Under the pieces are notes generated by a model, which saw only the letters and a list, made by a program, of their open reading frames with translations, made no database searches and was not told the DNA's origin. DNA of 64,000 bases, from NCBI RefSeq assembly GCF_001308265.1, contig NZ_CP012023.1, positions 1,812,932 through 1,876,931 on the forward strand, given 5' to 3'. This DNA is from Celeribacter marinus. GTDB taxonomy: Bacteria; Pseudomonadota; Alphaproteobacteria; Rhodobacterales; Rhodobacteraceae. Shown in pieces: positions 1 to 9,100 of the stretch (position 1 is the stretch's first letter; each line of letters starts with the position of its first letter). The position numbers and the translations under genes are program-made.

Positions 1-2294
1 CGTCTTACCGTGGTGGTCTGAACTTTGAGGCGGTTGGTCTATCGCGAGCTATGGTTGCCGAATTTTTCCCCGGTATGCATTCGCGCATCTCCGGTATCGG
101 TGTAAACGGCATTCAGCGCAAAGTTGAAATCGTGCACAAACAGGGCTTTCACGGTGGTAACACCTTGCCCATCGGTGGCTTTTACAAGTCGCGCAAAACG
201 GGCGAGACGCACGCCTGGGAAGCGCAAGCGATGCACATGTTGCAATCGGCCTGTGATCGCGCGTCCTACGAGATGTGGAAGCAATACAGCGCAAAGATGA
301 AGGCGAACCCGCCGATCCATTTGCGTGATCTGCTCGACATCAAGGCACTTGGCAAAGCGGTTCCAATTGAGGAAGTGGAATCGATTACGTCGATCCGCAA
401 ACGCTTTGTCACGCCGGGCATGTCGTTGGGGGCATTGTCGCCCGAGGCACATAAAACGCTCAACGTGGCCATGAACCGTATTGGCGCGAAATCCGATAGC
501 GGCGAGGGCGGCGAAGATCCCGCGCACTTTGTGCCAGAGGCCAACGGCGACAACCCGTCGGCCAAGATCAAACAGGTGGCATCGGGTCGTTTTGGCGTCA
601 CGGCCGAATACCTCAACCACTGTGAAGAGCTTGAGATCAAAGTGGCTCAGGGTGCAAAGCCCGGTGAGGGCGGCCAGTTGCCCGGTATGAAGGTCACGGA
701 CCTGATTGCCCGTCTGCGCCACTCGACCAAGGGTGTGACGCTGATTTCGCCTCCACCGCACCACGATATCTATTCGATCGAAGACCTCGCACAGCTGATC
801 TACGATCTCAAACAGATCAACCCGCGGTGCAAAGTTACGGTGAAACTCGTGGCGTCCTCGGGTGTTGGCACGATTGCCGCAGGTGTGGCAAAGGCGAAAG
901 CCGACGTGATCCTGATTTCAGGTCACAACGGTGGCACGGGCGCCTCCCCCGCAACCTCGATCAAATTCGCAGGTCTGCCATGGGAAATGGGCCTGACCGA
1001 AGCACACCAAGTGCTCGCGATGAACAACCTGCGTGACCGCGTCACTCTACGCACCGATGGTGGTTTGCGCACGGGTCGCGATATCGTCATGGCGGCGATG
1101 ATGGGGGCCGAGGAATACGGTATCGGTACCGCCGCACTTATCGCGATGGGCTGTATCATGGTGCGTCAATGCCAGTCGAACACCTGTCCCGTTGGCGTGT
1201 GTACCCAAGACGAAGATTTGCGGGCAAAGTTTACGGGCAACGCCGACAAAGTGGTAAACCTCATCACGTTCTACGCCCAAGAAGTGCGTGAATTGCTGGC
1301 CTCTATCGGTGCACGTAGCGTCGATGAAATCATCGGTCGTGCAGATCTTCTGACGCAGGTGTCACGCGGTTCTGCGCATCTTGATGACCTCGATCTCAAC
1401 CCGTTGTTGTTGTCGATGGATGGGGCCGAGAGCATTGTTTATGATCGCTCTAAGCCGCGCAATGCGGTGCCCGATACGCTCGATGCACAAATCGTGTCGG
1501 ACGCTGCGCGCTTCCTCAACGATGGCGAGAAAATGCAACTGTCCTACGCGGTGCAAAACACATTGCGCACCGTGGGGACACGTACCTCGTCGCATATCGT
1601 GACCAATTTCGGGATGCGCAACGATCTTCAGCCGGACCATTTGACCGTGAAACTTACGGGCTCGGCGGGTCAATCGCTCGGGGCGTTTGCAGCCCCCGGT
1701 TTGAAAATCGAAGTGTCGGGTGACGCAAACGACTATGTCGGCAAGGGTCTATCGGGTGGCATTATCGTCGTCCGACCACCGATGCACTCGCCGCTTGTCG
1801 CCTCTGAAAACACCATCATCGGCAACACTGTTTTGTACGGTGCGACCGATGGGTATTTGTTCGCCGCAGGGCGCGCAGGGGAACGTTTTGCCGTTCGCAA
1901 CTCTGGCGCAAAAGTGGTGATTGAGGGCTGTGGCTCAAACGGGTGCGAGTACATGACGGGGGGCACCGCGGTGATCCTTGGCACGATTGGCGCCAACTTC
2001 GGGGCGGGTATGACGGGCGGTATGGCCTATCTGTATGACCCTGAGGGCAACGTTGAGGATTTGATGAACCTTGAGACTTTGGTGACGTGTCCTGTGACTG
2101 TTGATCACTGGGAGGCCGAGCTAAAAGACCTGATCGAGCGTCACGCGGCGGAGACGAATTCCGTTAAGGCCCGTGAGATTTTGTCGAATTGGGAGGTTGA
2201 GAAAGCCAACTTCCTTCAGGCTTGTCCAAAGGAAATGCTGATCCATATTCCTGCGCCTTTGTCTCTCGAAGAGAAAGCTATTCCTGCTGAATAG
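1..2294 (+). CDS. gltB: Glutamate synthase large subunit, 3' part (5' end outside window)
   Basis: This is the C-terminal half of the NADPH-dependent glutamate synthase alpha chain, which makes two glutamates from glutamine and 2-oxoglutarate in ammonia assimilation. The frame is open from base 3, so the gene starts before the window. The first part is the FMN-binding synthase domain, with the glycine-rich stretches GEGGEDPAHF and SGHNGGTGASP. The 3Fe-4S cysteines follow in CIMVRQCQSNTCPVGVC, near bases 1150-1200. The rest is the right-handed beta-helix GXGXG domain (GGTAVILGTIGANFGAGMTGG). The glutaminase domain is not in the window. gltD is expected nearby but is not seen downstream. A clear terminator follows. 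Identification is secure. Confidence 0.97.
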   Translation, partial: SYRGGLNFEAVGLSRAMVAEFFPGMHSRISGIGVNGIQRKVEIVHKQGFHGGNTLPIGGFYKSRKTGETHAWEAQAMHMLQSACDRASYEMWKQYSAKMKANPPIHLRDLLDIKALGKAVPIEEVESITSIRKRFVTPGMSLGALSPEAHKTLNVAMNRIGAKSDSGEGGEDPAHFVPEANGDNPSAKIKQVASGRFGVTAEYLNHCEELEIKVAQGAKPGEGGQLPGMKVTDLIARLRHSTKGVTLISPPPHHDIYSIEDLAQLIYDLKQINPRCKVTVKLVASSGVGTIAAGVAKAKADVILISGHNGGTGASPATSIKFAGLPWEMGLTEAHQVLAMNNLRDRVTLRTDGGLRTGRDIVMAAMMGAEEYGIGTAALIAMGCIMVRQCQSNTCPVGVCTQDEDLRAKFTGNADKVVNLITFYAQEVRELLASIGARSVDEIIGRADLLTQVSRGSAHLDDLDLNPLLLSMDGAESIVYDRSKPRNAVPDTLDAQIVSDAARFLNDGEKMQLSYAVQNTLRTVGTRTSSHIVTNFGMRNDLQPDHLTVKLTGSAGQSLGAFAAPGLKIEVSGDANDYVGKGLSGGIIVVRPPMHSPLVASENTIIGNTVLYGATDGYLFAAGRAGERFAVRNSGAKVVIEGCGSNGCEYMTGGTAVILGTIGANFGAGMTGGMAYLYDPEGNVEDLMNLETLVTCPVTVDHWEAELKDLIERHAAETNSVKAREILSNWEVEKANFLQACPKEMLIHIPAPLSLEEKAIPAE

Positions 2295-2316
2295 GCTGGA
2301 TTAGAGCCGTTATTTG

Positions 2317-2349
2317 AAAAGCCCTCGCCTATGCGGGGGCTTTTCTTTT
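2317..2349 (+). terminator. Rho-independent terminator of gltB
   Basis: A 12-bp stem (2317-2328 with 2333-2344, one G-T pair) with loop ctat is followed by a T-rich run. It lies 23 bases after the gltB stop and inside the longest possible reading frame of mtgA, which supports the later mtgA start. Confidence 0.85.
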
Positions 2350-2429
2350 GGCCACACCCGCGTGGTGATTTCACGGTGAGGGCGTGGCGGTGCTTGACCC
2401 TCGGGCGAATTCCATGTTCCCACTACCGC

Positions 2430-3188
2430 ATGGCAAAAAAGACCACAAAAAAGACGGCATCAGCGAAAGAGCGCAAGGTAGGACGTATCCGTTCCAGTAG
2501 CGCCACCCCTCAATTGGGTTGGCGTCGTCGGTTGCGCCGTACTGTTTTGCGCGGGCTACTGGCCATTGTCGTTCTTTGGATTGGCTGGATTTTGGCCTAT
2601 GCCGTAATACCGGTCCCGATAACGCCATACATGATTGCCGAGCGCGTGCGCGGTGGCGAATTGGATTACCAATGGACGCCAATTGACGATATTGCTCCGG
2701 TCTTGGCGCGGTCTGTTGTTGCGGCGGAGGACGCTAATTTCTGTCTGCATTGGGGGTTTGATATGGCGGCCATACGGGACGCCATTGAAAGCGGTGGTGG
2801 GCGCGGTGCCTCAACGATTTCGCAGCAGACGGTCAAGAATGCGTTTTTGTGGCATGGGCGATCGTGGCCGCGAAAGGCACTTGAGGCGCTCACCACGCCG
2901 ATGGTCGAAATGCTGTGGAGCAAGCGGCGTATTTTGGAGGTCTACCTCAATATCGCCGAGTTTGATGATGGCGTTTTTGGAGCAGAGGCGGCGAGTCGTC
3001 ATTATTTCGGTGTTGGTCCTGATGAATTGAGTGACACACAGGCCGCACGGCTGGCCGCCATTCTGCCGAGCCCGAAATTACGCAGTGCGGGAAAACCGGG
3101 CCAGTTTGTCCAACGCCGTGCGCGCCAGATCGCTGATGGCGCCCAAACTATACGAATAGACGGACGTGCGCGCTGTTTCGAGGATTGA
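2430..3188 (+). CDS. mtgA: Monofunctional biosynthetic peptidoglycan transglycosylase
   Basis: This glycosyltransferase family 51 enzyme polymerises lipid II into glycan strands at the periplasmic face of the inner membrane, without a transpeptidase domain. The predicted protein is 252 aa. It has a Lys/Arg-rich N-terminus (MAKKTTKKTASAKERK), one membrane helix around residues 38-60, then the GT51 domain. The catalytic glutamate lies in VAAEDANFCLHWGF, and the motifs GRGASTISQQTVKN and RRILEVYLNIAEF are present. An upstream start at 2331 would place the coding region across the gltB terminator, so the ATG at 2430 is preferred. The length is normal for the family. Confidence 0.93.
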   Translation: MAKKTTKKTASAKERKVGRIRSSSATPQLGWRRRLRRTVLRGLLAIVVLWIGWILAYAVIPVPITPYMIAERVRGGELDYQWTPIDDIAPVLARSVVAAEDANFCLHWGFDMAAIRDAIESGGGRGASTISQQTVKNAFLWHGRSWPRKALEALTTPMVEMLWSKRRILEVYLNIAEFDDGVFGAEAASRHYFGVGPDELSDTQAARLAAILPSPKLRSAGKPGQFVQRRARQIADGAQTIRIDGRARCFED

Positions 3189-3237
3189 AATGGAGCGCCA
3201 TTCACGGCAAGTAGAGACAAACAACGAGTATTGACCA

Positions 3238-3903
3238 ATGAACCGACTGTATCACGTCCCCCTGTCCCCCTTTTGTCGCAAAGTGCGGCTTGTTCTGGCC
3301 GAAAAAAAGATTGAAGCCGAGTTGGTGGAGGAGCGGTACTGGGAGCGTGATCCCGATTTCATGCGGCGCAACCCAGCGGGCAAGGTGCCGATTTTGCGCC
3401 TTGGGGAGATGAACCTCGCGGAAAGTTCGGCGATTTGTGAGTATCTCGAAGAGGTCTATCCAACGCCGGCGTTGATGCCGAAAGATGTTGAGGGTCGCTA
3501 TGAAGTCCGCAGATTGGTGTCGTGGTTTGACGACAAATTTCACCAAGAAGTGACATCGAATTTGCTGTACGAGCGCGTGAACCGCAAGTTGATGAAGAGC
3601 GGATATCCCGTGTCAGCGAACGTCAAGGCGGGATCAAAGGGCATTAAATATCATCTCGATTATATGGCGTGGTTGCTTGATCGTCGTCGTTGGTTGGCGG
3701 GGGATGCAATGACACTTGCGGACTTTACGGCGGCGGCACATCTGTCTTGTCTCGATTACACATCGGATGTGGATTGGAACCGATCCGCTGTGGTTAAAGA
3801 TTGGTATGCAAAGATCAAATCACGTCCCGCGTTTCGCTCGCTTTTGGTGGATCAGGTGCCCGGGTTTCCGCAGCCAGCTCATTATGCGGATCTCGATTTT
3901 TGA
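3238..3903 (+). CDS. Glutathione S-transferase family protein
   Basis: The 221-aa protein has a thioredoxin-fold N-terminal domain, with PLSPFCRKVRLVLAEK at the glutathione site and the cis-proline segment AGKVPIL followed by LAESSAICEYLEE. The C-terminal domain is all-helical (LAGDAMTLADFTAAAHL). Such proteins conjugate or reduce substrates with glutathione in the cytoplasm; the substrate cannot be read from sequence. It sits 50 bases after mtgA and 27 bases before queG in the same direction, so the three may be co-transcribed. It is distinct from the second GST-like gene near 23.7 kb. Confidence 0.88.
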   Translation: MNRLYHVPLSPFCRKVRLVLAEKKIEAELVEERYWERDPDFMRRNPAGKVPILRLGEMNLAESSAICEYLEEVYPTPALMPKDVEGRYEVRRLVSWFDDKFHQEVTSNLLYERVNRKLMKSGYPVSANVKAGSKGIKYHLDYMAWLLDRRRWLAGDAMTLADFTAAAHLSCLDYTSDVDWNRSAVVKDWYAKIKSRPAFRSLLVDQVPGFPQPAHYADLDF

Positions 3904-3930
3904 TGTACCCTGTCCCTGAAGGGGGCGATT

Positions 3931-4971
3931 TTGACTCATCTTGATAAGGACACTGTGCGCGCCAAAGCGTTGGAGGAGGGATTTTCCAAGGTTGGGTTTG
4001 CACGTCCGGATTTACCCGAGGCGATGGAGCGTTTGCGAGCGTTTATTGCTGCGGGGCACCATGGTCAGATGGGGTGGATGGAGGAGCGGATGGCGTGGCG
4101 GGGTGATCCCACTGCGCTCTGGCCCGAGGCGAAATCGGTGATCATGTTGGCCGAGGCCTATACGCCCGATGATGATCCGATGGAGGCCGTAAATAGACCC
4201 GAATCCGGCGCAATATCGGTCTACGCCCGCAACCGTGACTACCACGACATCGTGAAAAAGCGCCTCAAGCGGGTCGGGCGTTGGCTGATTGAACAGGCTG
4301 GCGAGGACACCGAGATCAAGGTGTTCGTCGACACCGCTCCTGTGATGGAAAAGCCGCTCGCTGCAAAGGCGGGACTGGGGTGGCAGGGCAAGCACACCAA
4401 TCTTTTAGGGCGCGATATCGGCAGTTGGTTTTTCCTTGGGGCGATCTTTACCACCGTAGACTTCGACCCTGATCCGGCGGAAATCGAGCGATGCGGATCG
4501 TGTCGTGCCTGTTTGGATGCCTGTCCGACTGATGCCTTTCCTGCGCCGTATCAACTCGATGCGCGGCGGTGTATTTCGTATCTCACGATTGAACACCACG
4601 GACCCGTGGATGAGGAATTGCGGGCGCGAATGGGCAACCGCATTTACGGATGTGACGACTGCCTTGCGGCCTGTCCGTGGAACAAATTCGCGGTGGACGC
4701 CAAAGAGTTGCGCTATGCCGCGCGCGATGATTTGCGGGCGCCGCCCTTAGCCGAACTGGTGCAACTGGACGATGCTGCCTTTCGCGAAAAGTTTTCAGGC
4801 TCACCGATCAAGCGCGTGGGGCGCGACCGGTTTGTGCGCAATGTCTTATATGCCATTGGCAATTCGGGTGATCCGCAGTTTGTGCCACATGCGACCGCGT
4901 TGACCCGCGATCCCGATGCCACGGTCGCGGATGCGGCGCGTTGGGCGGTGGGGCGGCTTGCAAAAACGTAG
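3931..4971 (+). CDS. queG: Epoxyqueuosine reductase
   Basis: QueG is a cobalamin- and iron-sulfur-dependent enzyme that reduces epoxyqueuosine to queuosine at the wobble position of tRNAs with GUN anticodons. The 346-aa frame starts with TTG at 3931, after a gggggc stretch; no ATG is as well placed. The N-terminal B12-binding domain contains [20 protein letters not shown]. Two 4Fe-4S motifs follow: [12 protein letters not shown] and, about 40 residues later, [12 protein letters not shown]. The C-terminus has a short HEAT-like segment ([16 protein letters not shown]). It is the third gene of a co-directional run. The match in length and motifs is strong. Confidence 0.95.
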   Translation: MTHLDKDTVRAKALEEGFSKVGFARPDLPEAMERLRAFIAAGHHGQMGWMEERMAWRGDPTALWPEAKSVIMLAEAYTPDDDPMEAVNRPESGAISVYARNRDYHDIVKKRLKRVGRWLIEQAGEDTEIKVFVDTAPVMEKPLAAKAGLGWQGKHTNLLGRDIGSWFFLGAIFTTVDFDPDPAEIERCGSCRACLDACPTDAFPAPYQLDARRCISYLTIEHHGPVDEELRARMGNRIYGCDDCLAACPWNKFAVDAKELRYAARDDLRAPPLAELVQLDDAAFREKFSGSPIKRVGRDRFVRNVLYAIGNSGDPQFVPHATALTRDPDATVADAARWAVGRLAKT

Positions 4972-5039
4972 GCAGTTGAGCGCTTGCGTGGGGCTTTGAA
5001 CACGCTACCCTGTGGGCCTGTCGGAAGGACACCAAAACC

Positions 5040-5957
5040 ATGAGCGTGATGCGCGGGATCGGACTAAAGGTAGCGTCCTTGGCTGTCTTTTTGGCTATGG
5101 CATCGTTTGTGAAGTCGGCAACCACCGAAGTACCAGCCATGCAAGCGGCGTTCTTTCGTTCGCTGTTCGCGATCCCTGTGGTCGTTGGGTATCTTTTGTC
5201 GCGCGGCGAGTTGCGCCAAGGGCTAAAGATGGTTCGGCCTCGGGCGCATTTGATACGCGGCGTGCTTGGCGCTGTGACCATGATGCTCGGGTTTACGGCG
5301 CTGTCGCGTTTGCCGCTGCCTGATGCTACCGCAATCGGGTATGCGCGACCGTTATTCATCGTTTTGCTGTCGGCGGTTTTCCTACGAGAGCGGGTGCGGG
5401 TGTTTCGGTTTACGGCGGTGGCGATCGGCATGGTGGGGGTCTTGATCATCTTGTCGCCGCGCCTGACGATGTTGCACGGTGTGCCGACATCGGCGGAAAA
5501 ATTTGGCGCTATGGCGGCGCTCCTTGCGGCCATTATTGTCGCATTCATTCAGCTCCATTTGCGCACGATGGTGAAGACGGAATCTACCACCTCAATCGTT
5601 TTCTGGTTTTCGGTTATCGCGACCATCGTCACAGGTCTAACGTTTCCGTTGGGGTGGGTTATGCCAAGTGGTTGGATCATGGTCCAACTCGTTCTTGCGG
5701 GGTTCTTGGGCGGCTTTGGTCAGATCCTTTTGACGGCCTCGTACCGCCACGCGCCCGCGTCGACCTTGGCCTCGTTTGAATATACGTCGATGGTATTCGC
5801 GATCTTGGTTGGCTATGTCTTTTTCAATGAGGTGCCGACATGGATGACGCTGATTGGTGCAGCGATCATTGTGTCATCGGGCCTATTGGTGATCCACCGC
5901 GAGCGTCAATTGGGGTTGTCGGCTGAGCGGCTCAAAAAGACATTATCGCATCTGTGA
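5040..5957 (+). CDS. EamA/DMT-superfamily inner-membrane transporter
   Basis: The 305-aa protein has about ten hydrophobic helices arranged as two EamA repeats, as usual for drug/metabolite transporters. The first repeat contains MQAAFFRSLFAIPVVVGYLLSR and the second FEYTSMVFAILVGYVFFNE. Family members export or import small metabolites or amino acids, and the substrate is not predictable here. A Shine-Dalgarno-like ggaagga precedes the ATG. It lies 68 bases after queG and converges with the small membrane protein gene on the other strand. A second, only distantly similar DMT gene is at 14.9 kb. Confidence 0.9.
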   Translation: MSVMRGIGLKVASLAVFLAMASFVKSATTEVPAMQAAFFRSLFAIPVVVGYLLSRGELRQGLKMVRPRAHLIRGVLGAVTMMLGFTALSRLPLPDATAIGYARPLFIVLLSAVFLRERVRVFRFTAVAIGMVGVLIILSPRLTMLHGVPTSAEKFGAMAALLAAIIVAFIQLHLRTMVKTESTTSIVFWFSVIATIVTGLTFPLGWVMPSGWIMVQLVLAGFLGGFGQILLTASYRHAPASTLASFEYTSMVFAILVGYVFFNEVPTWMTLIGAAIIVSSGLLVIHRERQLGLSAERLKKTLSHL

Positions 5958-5967
5958 TTGGGATCTT

Positions 5968-6501
5968 TTAGTCGGACAGAATACGCACCCAAAAGCTGCC
6001 GTTTTGCTGTTCTGCCTGATCTTTGCGCACTTGTATGGCGCGTTGTTTTGTCACCATGCGCTCGGCCTCGACGGCCGATCTAATTCCGTCCGCGGCGCGG
6101 GCAATTGGAAAGGGGCCGATGACACTATTGCCGACTTCGTAATGGACCGTGATTGCGCTACCGCGCTCGGCATTGCGAAAGCGAACGCGGGTTTCGGTAT
6201 TGAAGCCGCCAAATGATTTTGTGAATGCCTCGCGGTAGGCATCCAGAGACTGACCATCGCGGGCATCGGGACCGATGGTGATGTTCGTGATGATCAGGGT
6301 GCGGTCGCTCATTTGGCCCGCCTCGATCATACGCTCGAGTGTAATTCCTAGCGGTCGAAATAGGGGATTTTTGGTCGAGTGGTACAACATGACCATGAAG
6401 AGGGCCGGTGTGATAACCAACAGCGCGGCAATCGTTATAAATACCGTCTCACGTTTAATCAAAAAAACTCTCCGCCAATTGTCATGGACTGAGAGTTTCA
6501 T
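5968..6501 (-). CDS. Hypothetical single-pass membrane protein
   Basis: I do not recognise a family. The 177-aa protein begins with a basic segment (MKLSVHDNWRRVFLIKRET), then one strong membrane helix (residues about 19-41, ITIAALLVITPALFMVML). The remaining ~135 residues are soluble, probably periplasmic, and include TLIITNITIGPDARDGQSL and YREAFTKSFGGFNTETRVRF. It ends only 11 bases from the convergent transporter gene and lies 26 bases downstream of ilvE on the same strand, so it may be read from the ilvE promoter. Base composition is like its neighbours. Confidence 0.7.
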   Translation of the reverse strand: MKLSVHDNWRRVFLIKRETVFITIAALLVITPALFMVMLYHSTKNPLFRPLGITLERMIEAGQMSDRTLIITNITIGPDARDGQSLDAYREAFTKSFGGFNTETRVRFRNAERGSAITVHYEVGNSVIGPFPIARAADGIRSAVEAERMVTKQRAIQVRKDQAEQQNGSFWVRILSD

Positions 6502-6527
6502 TTTTGCATTGAGGTCAGGTTAATGTG

Positions 6528-7397
6528 TTAGCTGCGCACCAGCTTTTCGTAGCTTTCCGCGATATCGCGGGTTAGCGCGCCGACCTCGAATGTGTAGTCG
6601 CCAATCTGGCCGACGGGGGTGACTTCGGCGGCGGTGCCGGTGAGCCAGCATTGTTCAAACCCTTCGAGTTCTTCGGGCATAATGCGGCGGACGTGCACTT
6701 TGATCCCTTTTTGCTCCAGCATCTCGATGACGGTTTGGCGCGTGATGCCGTTCAGGATCGCATCTGGATCGGGGGTGTGTACCTCACCGTCTTTGACGAA
6801 AAAGATATTTGCGCCTGTGGCCTCGGCCACGTAGCCGCGATAGTCCATAAACAGCGCGTCAGAGCACCCTTTGGCCTCGGCGGCGTGTTTGGACATCGTG
6901 CAGATCATGTAGAGACCTGCGGCTTTGGCGGCTGTGGGGATCGTGTCAGGCGATGGGCGTTTCCATTTGGCGATGTCGAGTTTGGCACCGTTCATTTTGG
7001 CATCGCCGTAATAGGCGCCCCATTCCCACGCGGCCACGGCCATACGGACGGGGTTGCGGTTAGAGGCGACACCCATGTCCTCGCCCGCGCCGCGCCACGC
7101 CAGAACCCGTACGTATGCATCGTCCCAACCATTGGCTGTTAGCACATCATATTTGGCTTTTTCGATTTCTTCGACGGTGTAGGGGATTGGCATGTCGAGC
7201 AATGCGCCGGATGCCAAAAGGCGCTTGGAGTGCTCGACCGATTTGAAGATTTTGCCGTTGTAGCACCGCTCGCCCTCAAACACGGAGGAGGCGTAGTGCA
7301 TGGCATGCGTCAGAATGTGGACGTTCGCGTCCCGCCAGTCGACCAGTGTGCCGTCCATCCAGATTTTGCCGTCACGATCATCGTATGTGCCTGCCAT
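6528..7397 (-). CDS. ilvE: Branched-chain amino acid aminotransferase
   Basis: IlvE is a class IV PLP enzyme catalysing the last step of leucine, isoleucine and valine synthesis (2-oxo acid + glutamate), and the first step of their breakdown. The 289-aa protein has the PLP lysine in TAAKAAGLYM, the class IV signature region ALFMDYRGYVAEATGANIFFV, and the phosphate-binding ILNGITRQTVIEML and LTGTAAEVTPVGQI. Its length is typical. The start codon follows a purine-rich ggagga. It is transcribed away from petP; the 157-base gap holds both promoters. The window also carries ilvD at 26.4 kb, from the same pathway. Confidence 0.95.
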   Translation of the reverse strand: MAGTYDDRDGKIWMDGTLVDWRDANVHILTHAMHYASSVFEGERCYNGKIFKSVEHSKRLLASGALLDMPIPYTVEEIEKAKYDVLTANGWDDAYVRVLAWRGAGEDMGVASNRNPVRMAVAAWEWGAYYGDAKMNGAKLDIAKWKRPSPDTIPTAAKAAGLYMICTMSKHAAEAKGCSDALFMDYRGYVAEATGANIFFVKDGEVHTPDPDAILNGITRQTVIEMLEQKGIKVHVRRIMPEELEGFEQCWLTGTAAEVTPVGQIGDYTFEVGALTRDIAESYEKLVRS

Positions 7398-7554
7398 GGG
7401 GTGTGTCCTCCGATTGGGTCGAGGTGCGTAGCGAGCACGCTCGAAACCGTTATTTTATTGCACTAAATTGCATCGTCGCTACCAATTTGACCTTGGAATG
7501 TCAATAAGGCTGACATAAGCTTGGCCAACACTTGGTCGATGATGTGAGGGTTGT
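7398..7554. promoter_or_regulatory. Divergent promoter region between ilvE and petP
   Basis: This AT-richer gap between two divergent genes contains the direct repeat ATTGCA-ctaa-ATTGCA at about 7458-7473 near its centre. It is a plausible operator for the MarR-type protein encoded next to it, but MarR sites are usually palindromic, so the assignment is only a suggestion. Confidence 0.4.
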
Positions 7555-8067
7555 ATGGCGGACGGTAAAAGCGGCGGCAATACGGGGAGCGAGGGGCTTC
7601 TCTTCCTCACGGACGAACAGTTGCGCAAGGGCATTGAGGCGATGTTCTTTGCCTATCGCGGGTTCACCCAAGATCCCGATCGCATTTTGGATGAGCACGG
7701 ATATGGTCGCGCGCATCATCGCGCCGTGCATTTTATAAACCGCACGCCGGGGGCCACGGTCAATAGTTTGCTGAACACTTTGGGTGTCACAAAACAGTCT
7801 CTAAACCGTGTTCTTCGGGCCTTGATCGAGGATGGTTTGGTCGAAAGCCGTGTCGGCAAGCGTGACAAGAGAGAGCGGCATTTACACTTAACTGACACCG
7901 GGAAAATGCTTGAGGCGGAGCTGTCGGAGGCACAGCGCGGGCGTATGCGTTCAGCCTACCGCGAGGCGGGTCACGAAGCTGTTGCTGGATTTCGCAAGGT
8001 TCTTGAGGCCATGATGGACCCTGACCAAAGGGCGTATTTTGACGCCTTCAAGGAGGGTGACAGTTGA
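7555..8067 (+). CDS. petP: MarR-family transcriptional regulator, PetP type
   Basis: The 170-aa protein has a MarR-type winged helix: recognition region TVNSLLNTLGVTKQSLNRVL and wing VESRVGKRDKRERHLHLT. In Rhodobacter capsulatus, PetP is encoded directly upstream of the response regulator PetR, and both are needed for cytochrome bc1 synthesis. The same order is seen here, with a 4-base overlap (TTGA, 8064-8067), indicating translational coupling. The assignment as PetP rests on this pairing plus the fold. Its ligand is unknown. Unlike in R. capsulatus, the petABC operon is not adjacent but about 12 kb downstream. Confidence 0.85.
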   Translation: MADGKSGGNTGSEGLLFLTDEQLRKGIEAMFFAYRGFTQDPDRILDEHGYGRAHHRAVHFINRTPGATVNSLLNTLGVTKQSLNRVLRALIEDGLVESRVGKRDKRERHLHLTDTGKMLEAELSEAQRGRMRSAYREAGHEAVAGFRKVLEAMMDPDQRAYFDAFKEGDS

Positions 8068-8762
8068 AAAGTGATATTCATCTTTTGATCGTTGATGACG
8101 ATGAGAGGATTAGGGATCTCCTGAAAAAGTATCTGATGCGGCATGGGTTTTGTGTCACGGCGGCGCGAGACGCGGCGCATGCACGGCGTATTTTGGCGGG
8201 TTTGGAGTTCGACCTGATCGTCCTTGATGTGATGATGCCCGGCGAGGATGGTATTTCACTGACGCGCGATTTGCGCCTACGCATTGCAACGCCCATCATG
8301 CTTTTGACCGCGAAAGGCGAGACCGAAGATAGGATTTCGGGACTTGAGGCGGGCGCAGACGATTACCTTGCAAAACCGTTTGAGCCTAAGGAATTGTTGC
8401 TTCGTATCAATGCTGTTTTGCGGCGTGTTCCCGACGAAGAGCCGGCGGTGCAGGTGCCAAAACACCTGCGTTTGGGTCTATTTCGCTATGATGTTGAGCG
8501 TGGAGAGCTTTGGCATGGAGACGCGCCTTTACGGCTCACCGCCACCGAAAACCAATTGATGCGCATATTTGCGGCGACCCCAAGTGTCGCTGTCTCGCGC
8601 ACGGATTTGGTGGAGCGTTTGGGGCGAGATGGCGGTCAGGCACAAGAGCGGGCCGTGGACGTCCAAATCACGCGATTGCGCCGAAAGTTGGAGATCGATC
8701 CACGTCAACCGAGATACCTGCAAACTGTACGCGGCGAGGGCTATATGCTCGTTCCCGAATAG
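8064..8762 (+). CDS. petR: OmpR-family response regulator, PetR type
   Basis: The 232-aa protein has an N-terminal receiver domain with the acidic pair in LLIVDDDERIRDLL, phosphoacceptor Asp55 in LIVLDVMMPGEDG, and the conserved lysine in DDYLAKPFEPKEL. The C-terminal OmpR-type winged helix contains RAVDVQITRLRRKLE and YLQTVRGEGYMLVPE. The start is TTG at 8064, overlapping the petP stop. No histidine kinase gene is adjacent, which matches the petPR arrangement known from R. capsulatus. The inferred role is activation of the bc1 genes and other respiratory or photosynthetic functions. A perfect hairpin follows the stop. Confidence 0.88.
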   Translation: MKSDIHLLIVDDDERIRDLLKKYLMRHGFCVTAARDAAHARRILAGLEFDLIVLDVMMPGEDGISLTRDLRLRIATPIMLLTAKGETEDRISGLEAGADDYLAKPFEPKELLLRINAVLRRVPDEEPAVQVPKHLRLGLFRYDVERGELWHGDAPLRLTATENQLMRIFAATPSVAVSRTDLVERLGRDGGQAQERAVDVQITRLRRKLEIDPRQPRYLQTVRGEGYMLVPE

Positions 8763-8769
8763 TTCGAAA

Positions 8770-8803
8770 TTGCGCCACCTTTGTACAAAAGCAGGTGGCG
8801 CAA
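8770..8803 (+). other. Perfect 11-bp hairpin after petR
   Basis: Arms 8770-8780 (ttgcgccacct) and 8793-8803 are exact reverse complements, and the loop contains the small palindrome ttgtacaa. No T run follows on the plus strand, so it may be a transcript-end stabiliser or a non-canonical terminator between petR and xseB. Confidence 0.55.
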
Positions 8804-8857
8804 ATAGTCTCAACACTTTAGTTTGAGCGTAATTAGAATGCTGCTTGGGAGTTTGAG

Positions 8858-9100
8858 ATGACGGATGTCGCCGTAGAGAAAATGAGTTTTGAAACCGCCA
8901 TGGCGGAGTTGGATCAGGTGGTCGGCAAGCTTGAGCGCGGCGATGTTGCACTTGAAGATAGCATTACGCTTTACGAGCGCGGGGCAAAACTCAAGGCGCA
9001 TTGTGAGGCAAAACTCAAAGATGCCGAAGAAAAAGTCGAGAAAATTTCTGTAGGCGGTGATGGTCAAGCGACTGCGACAACACCCGTTGAAGGTCTCTAA
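8858..9100 (+). CDS. xseB: Exodeoxyribonuclease VII small subunit
   Basis: XseB binds XseA to form exonuclease VII, which degrades single-stranded DNA. The 80-aa, mostly helical protein has the family pattern MSFETAMAELDQVVGKLE then LEDSITLYERGAKLKAHCE and a final LKDAEEKVEKI. It is the first gene of the xseB-ispA-dxs arrangement common in Rhodobacteraceae. The stop overlaps the ispA start (TAATG), so translation is coupled. xseA is not in the window. Confidence 0.93.
   Translation: MTDVAVEKMSFETAMAELDQVVGKLERGDVALEDSITLYERGAKLKAHCEAKLKDAEEKVEKISVGGDGQATATTPVEGL

Noticed and set aside
39..764. Long minus-strand reading frame (241 codons) inside gltB
   Set aside because: It is antisense to conserved GltB, has no ribosome site, and is rich in Arg/His, as is usual for shadows of GC-rich genes.
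4808..5548. Minus-strand reading frame of 246 codons across queG and the DMT gene
   Set aside because: It runs antisense through two well-supported genes, and the product is low-complexity Arg/Thr/Ala with no domain.
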